From contig NZ_LZSO01000023.1 in NCBI RefSeq assembly GCF_001665785.1, positions 62,001 to 126,000 of the forward strand: a stretch of 64,000 nt of DNA. The letters run 5' to 3'. This DNA is from Mycolicibacterium peregrinum (GTDB lineage: Bacteria; Actinomycetota; Actinomycetes; Mycobacteriales; Mycobacteriaceae). Each line of letters begins with the position of its first letter. Within the stretch, counting starts at the first letter, position 1. Both the position numbers and the translations under genes were made by a program. Positions 63,812 through 64,000 of this stretch are shown one piece after another. The notes below the pieces were generated by a model that worked only from the letters and a program-made list of their open reading frames with translations, did no database searches and had not been told where the DNA came from.

Positions 63812-64000
63812 CACGAGCGACTCCCTTTTTTGGTGCGGATAAATTACATCGATGAAAATTGTGTCGAGCGCAACCGTAGAGCTGCCCGAAATCGGTGTCC
63901 ACACAAGTTCTCAGATGGTTGCGGGGTTGACACGTGAGTGAGCCGTACTCGTGACCGCATCGTTTCCAACCGCCCGCGTCTGGCATGGTAAGGAACGGTG
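63812..64000. other. Upstream region of the proline-rich gene, to window end
   Basis: About 190 nt with no supported gene. It should contain the promoter for the minus-strand proline-rich gene. AT-rich sequence at 63835-63860 is a possible -10/-35 area, but no clear box pair was assigned. Confidence 0.4.

Overview
The window is about 66% GC and looks like the chromosome of a fast-growing mycobacterium (Mycolicibacterium, M. smegmatis/M. hassiacum-like). I recognise the genes by comparison with remembered M. tuberculosis (Mtb) and M. hassiacum proteins; no search was run. The left half keeps the Mtb order Rv0036c to Rv0058 (MFS, yqgE, mtc28, leuS, marR, gntR, ino1, padR, ponA1, rpsF-ssb-rpsR-rplI, dnaB). 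Its left end holds mutT4-pcnA-Rv3906c homologs, which in Mtb lie on the other side of oriC, so an ori-flanking rearrangement separates the two genomes. A glucosylglycerate hydrolase and an amino-acid ABC transporter also fit a rapid grower.

Layout. 1-2.4 kb: mutT4 (partial), pcnA and an Asp-rich repeat protein. 2.4-9.7 kb: small enzymes, a transporter, a secreted antigen and leuS. 9.7-20.3 kb: short-chain dehydrogenase, glucosylglycerate hydrolase, MarR, amino-acid ABC transporter, GntR, F420-type oxidoreductase, esterase, inositol-phosphate synthase and PadR. 20.3-25 kb: cell-wall synthesis operon (DUF5318, PonA1, GT87 mannosyltransferase-like). 25-28.3 kb: five tandem paralogs of a Pro/Gln-rich four-helix membrane protein, occupying the place where Mtb has Rv0052. 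28.4-33.2 kb: ribosomal/replication cluster ending in dnaB, which is interrupted in its P-loop by a 417-residue class 3 intein with a LAGLIDADG endonuclease and a Cys-rich insert. A probable SOS box and DnaA-box-like repeats precede dnaB.

33.2-64 kb is accessory in character: lipoproteins, cell-wall hydrolase-like proteins, an SRPBCC-acyl-CoA ligase fusion, a Tat-exported DUF1906 protein, a signal peptidase I paralog with Ala in place of the nucleophilic Ser, an MmpS/MmpL pair, a fused HadA-HadB-like dehydratase, a serpin, PadR/SnoaL-like and ArsR/SRPBCC regulatory pairs with visible operators, a secreted lipase, an LVIVD/DUF305 operon, a conservon (sensor kinase, roadblock, DUF742, GTPase) with an MHYT membrane protein appended, an L,D-transpeptidase and a proline-rich secreted protein.

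No tRNA, rRNA, insertion sequence or CRISPR array was seen. Several perfect inverted repeats act as probable terminators between convergent genes or as operators at divergent promoters.
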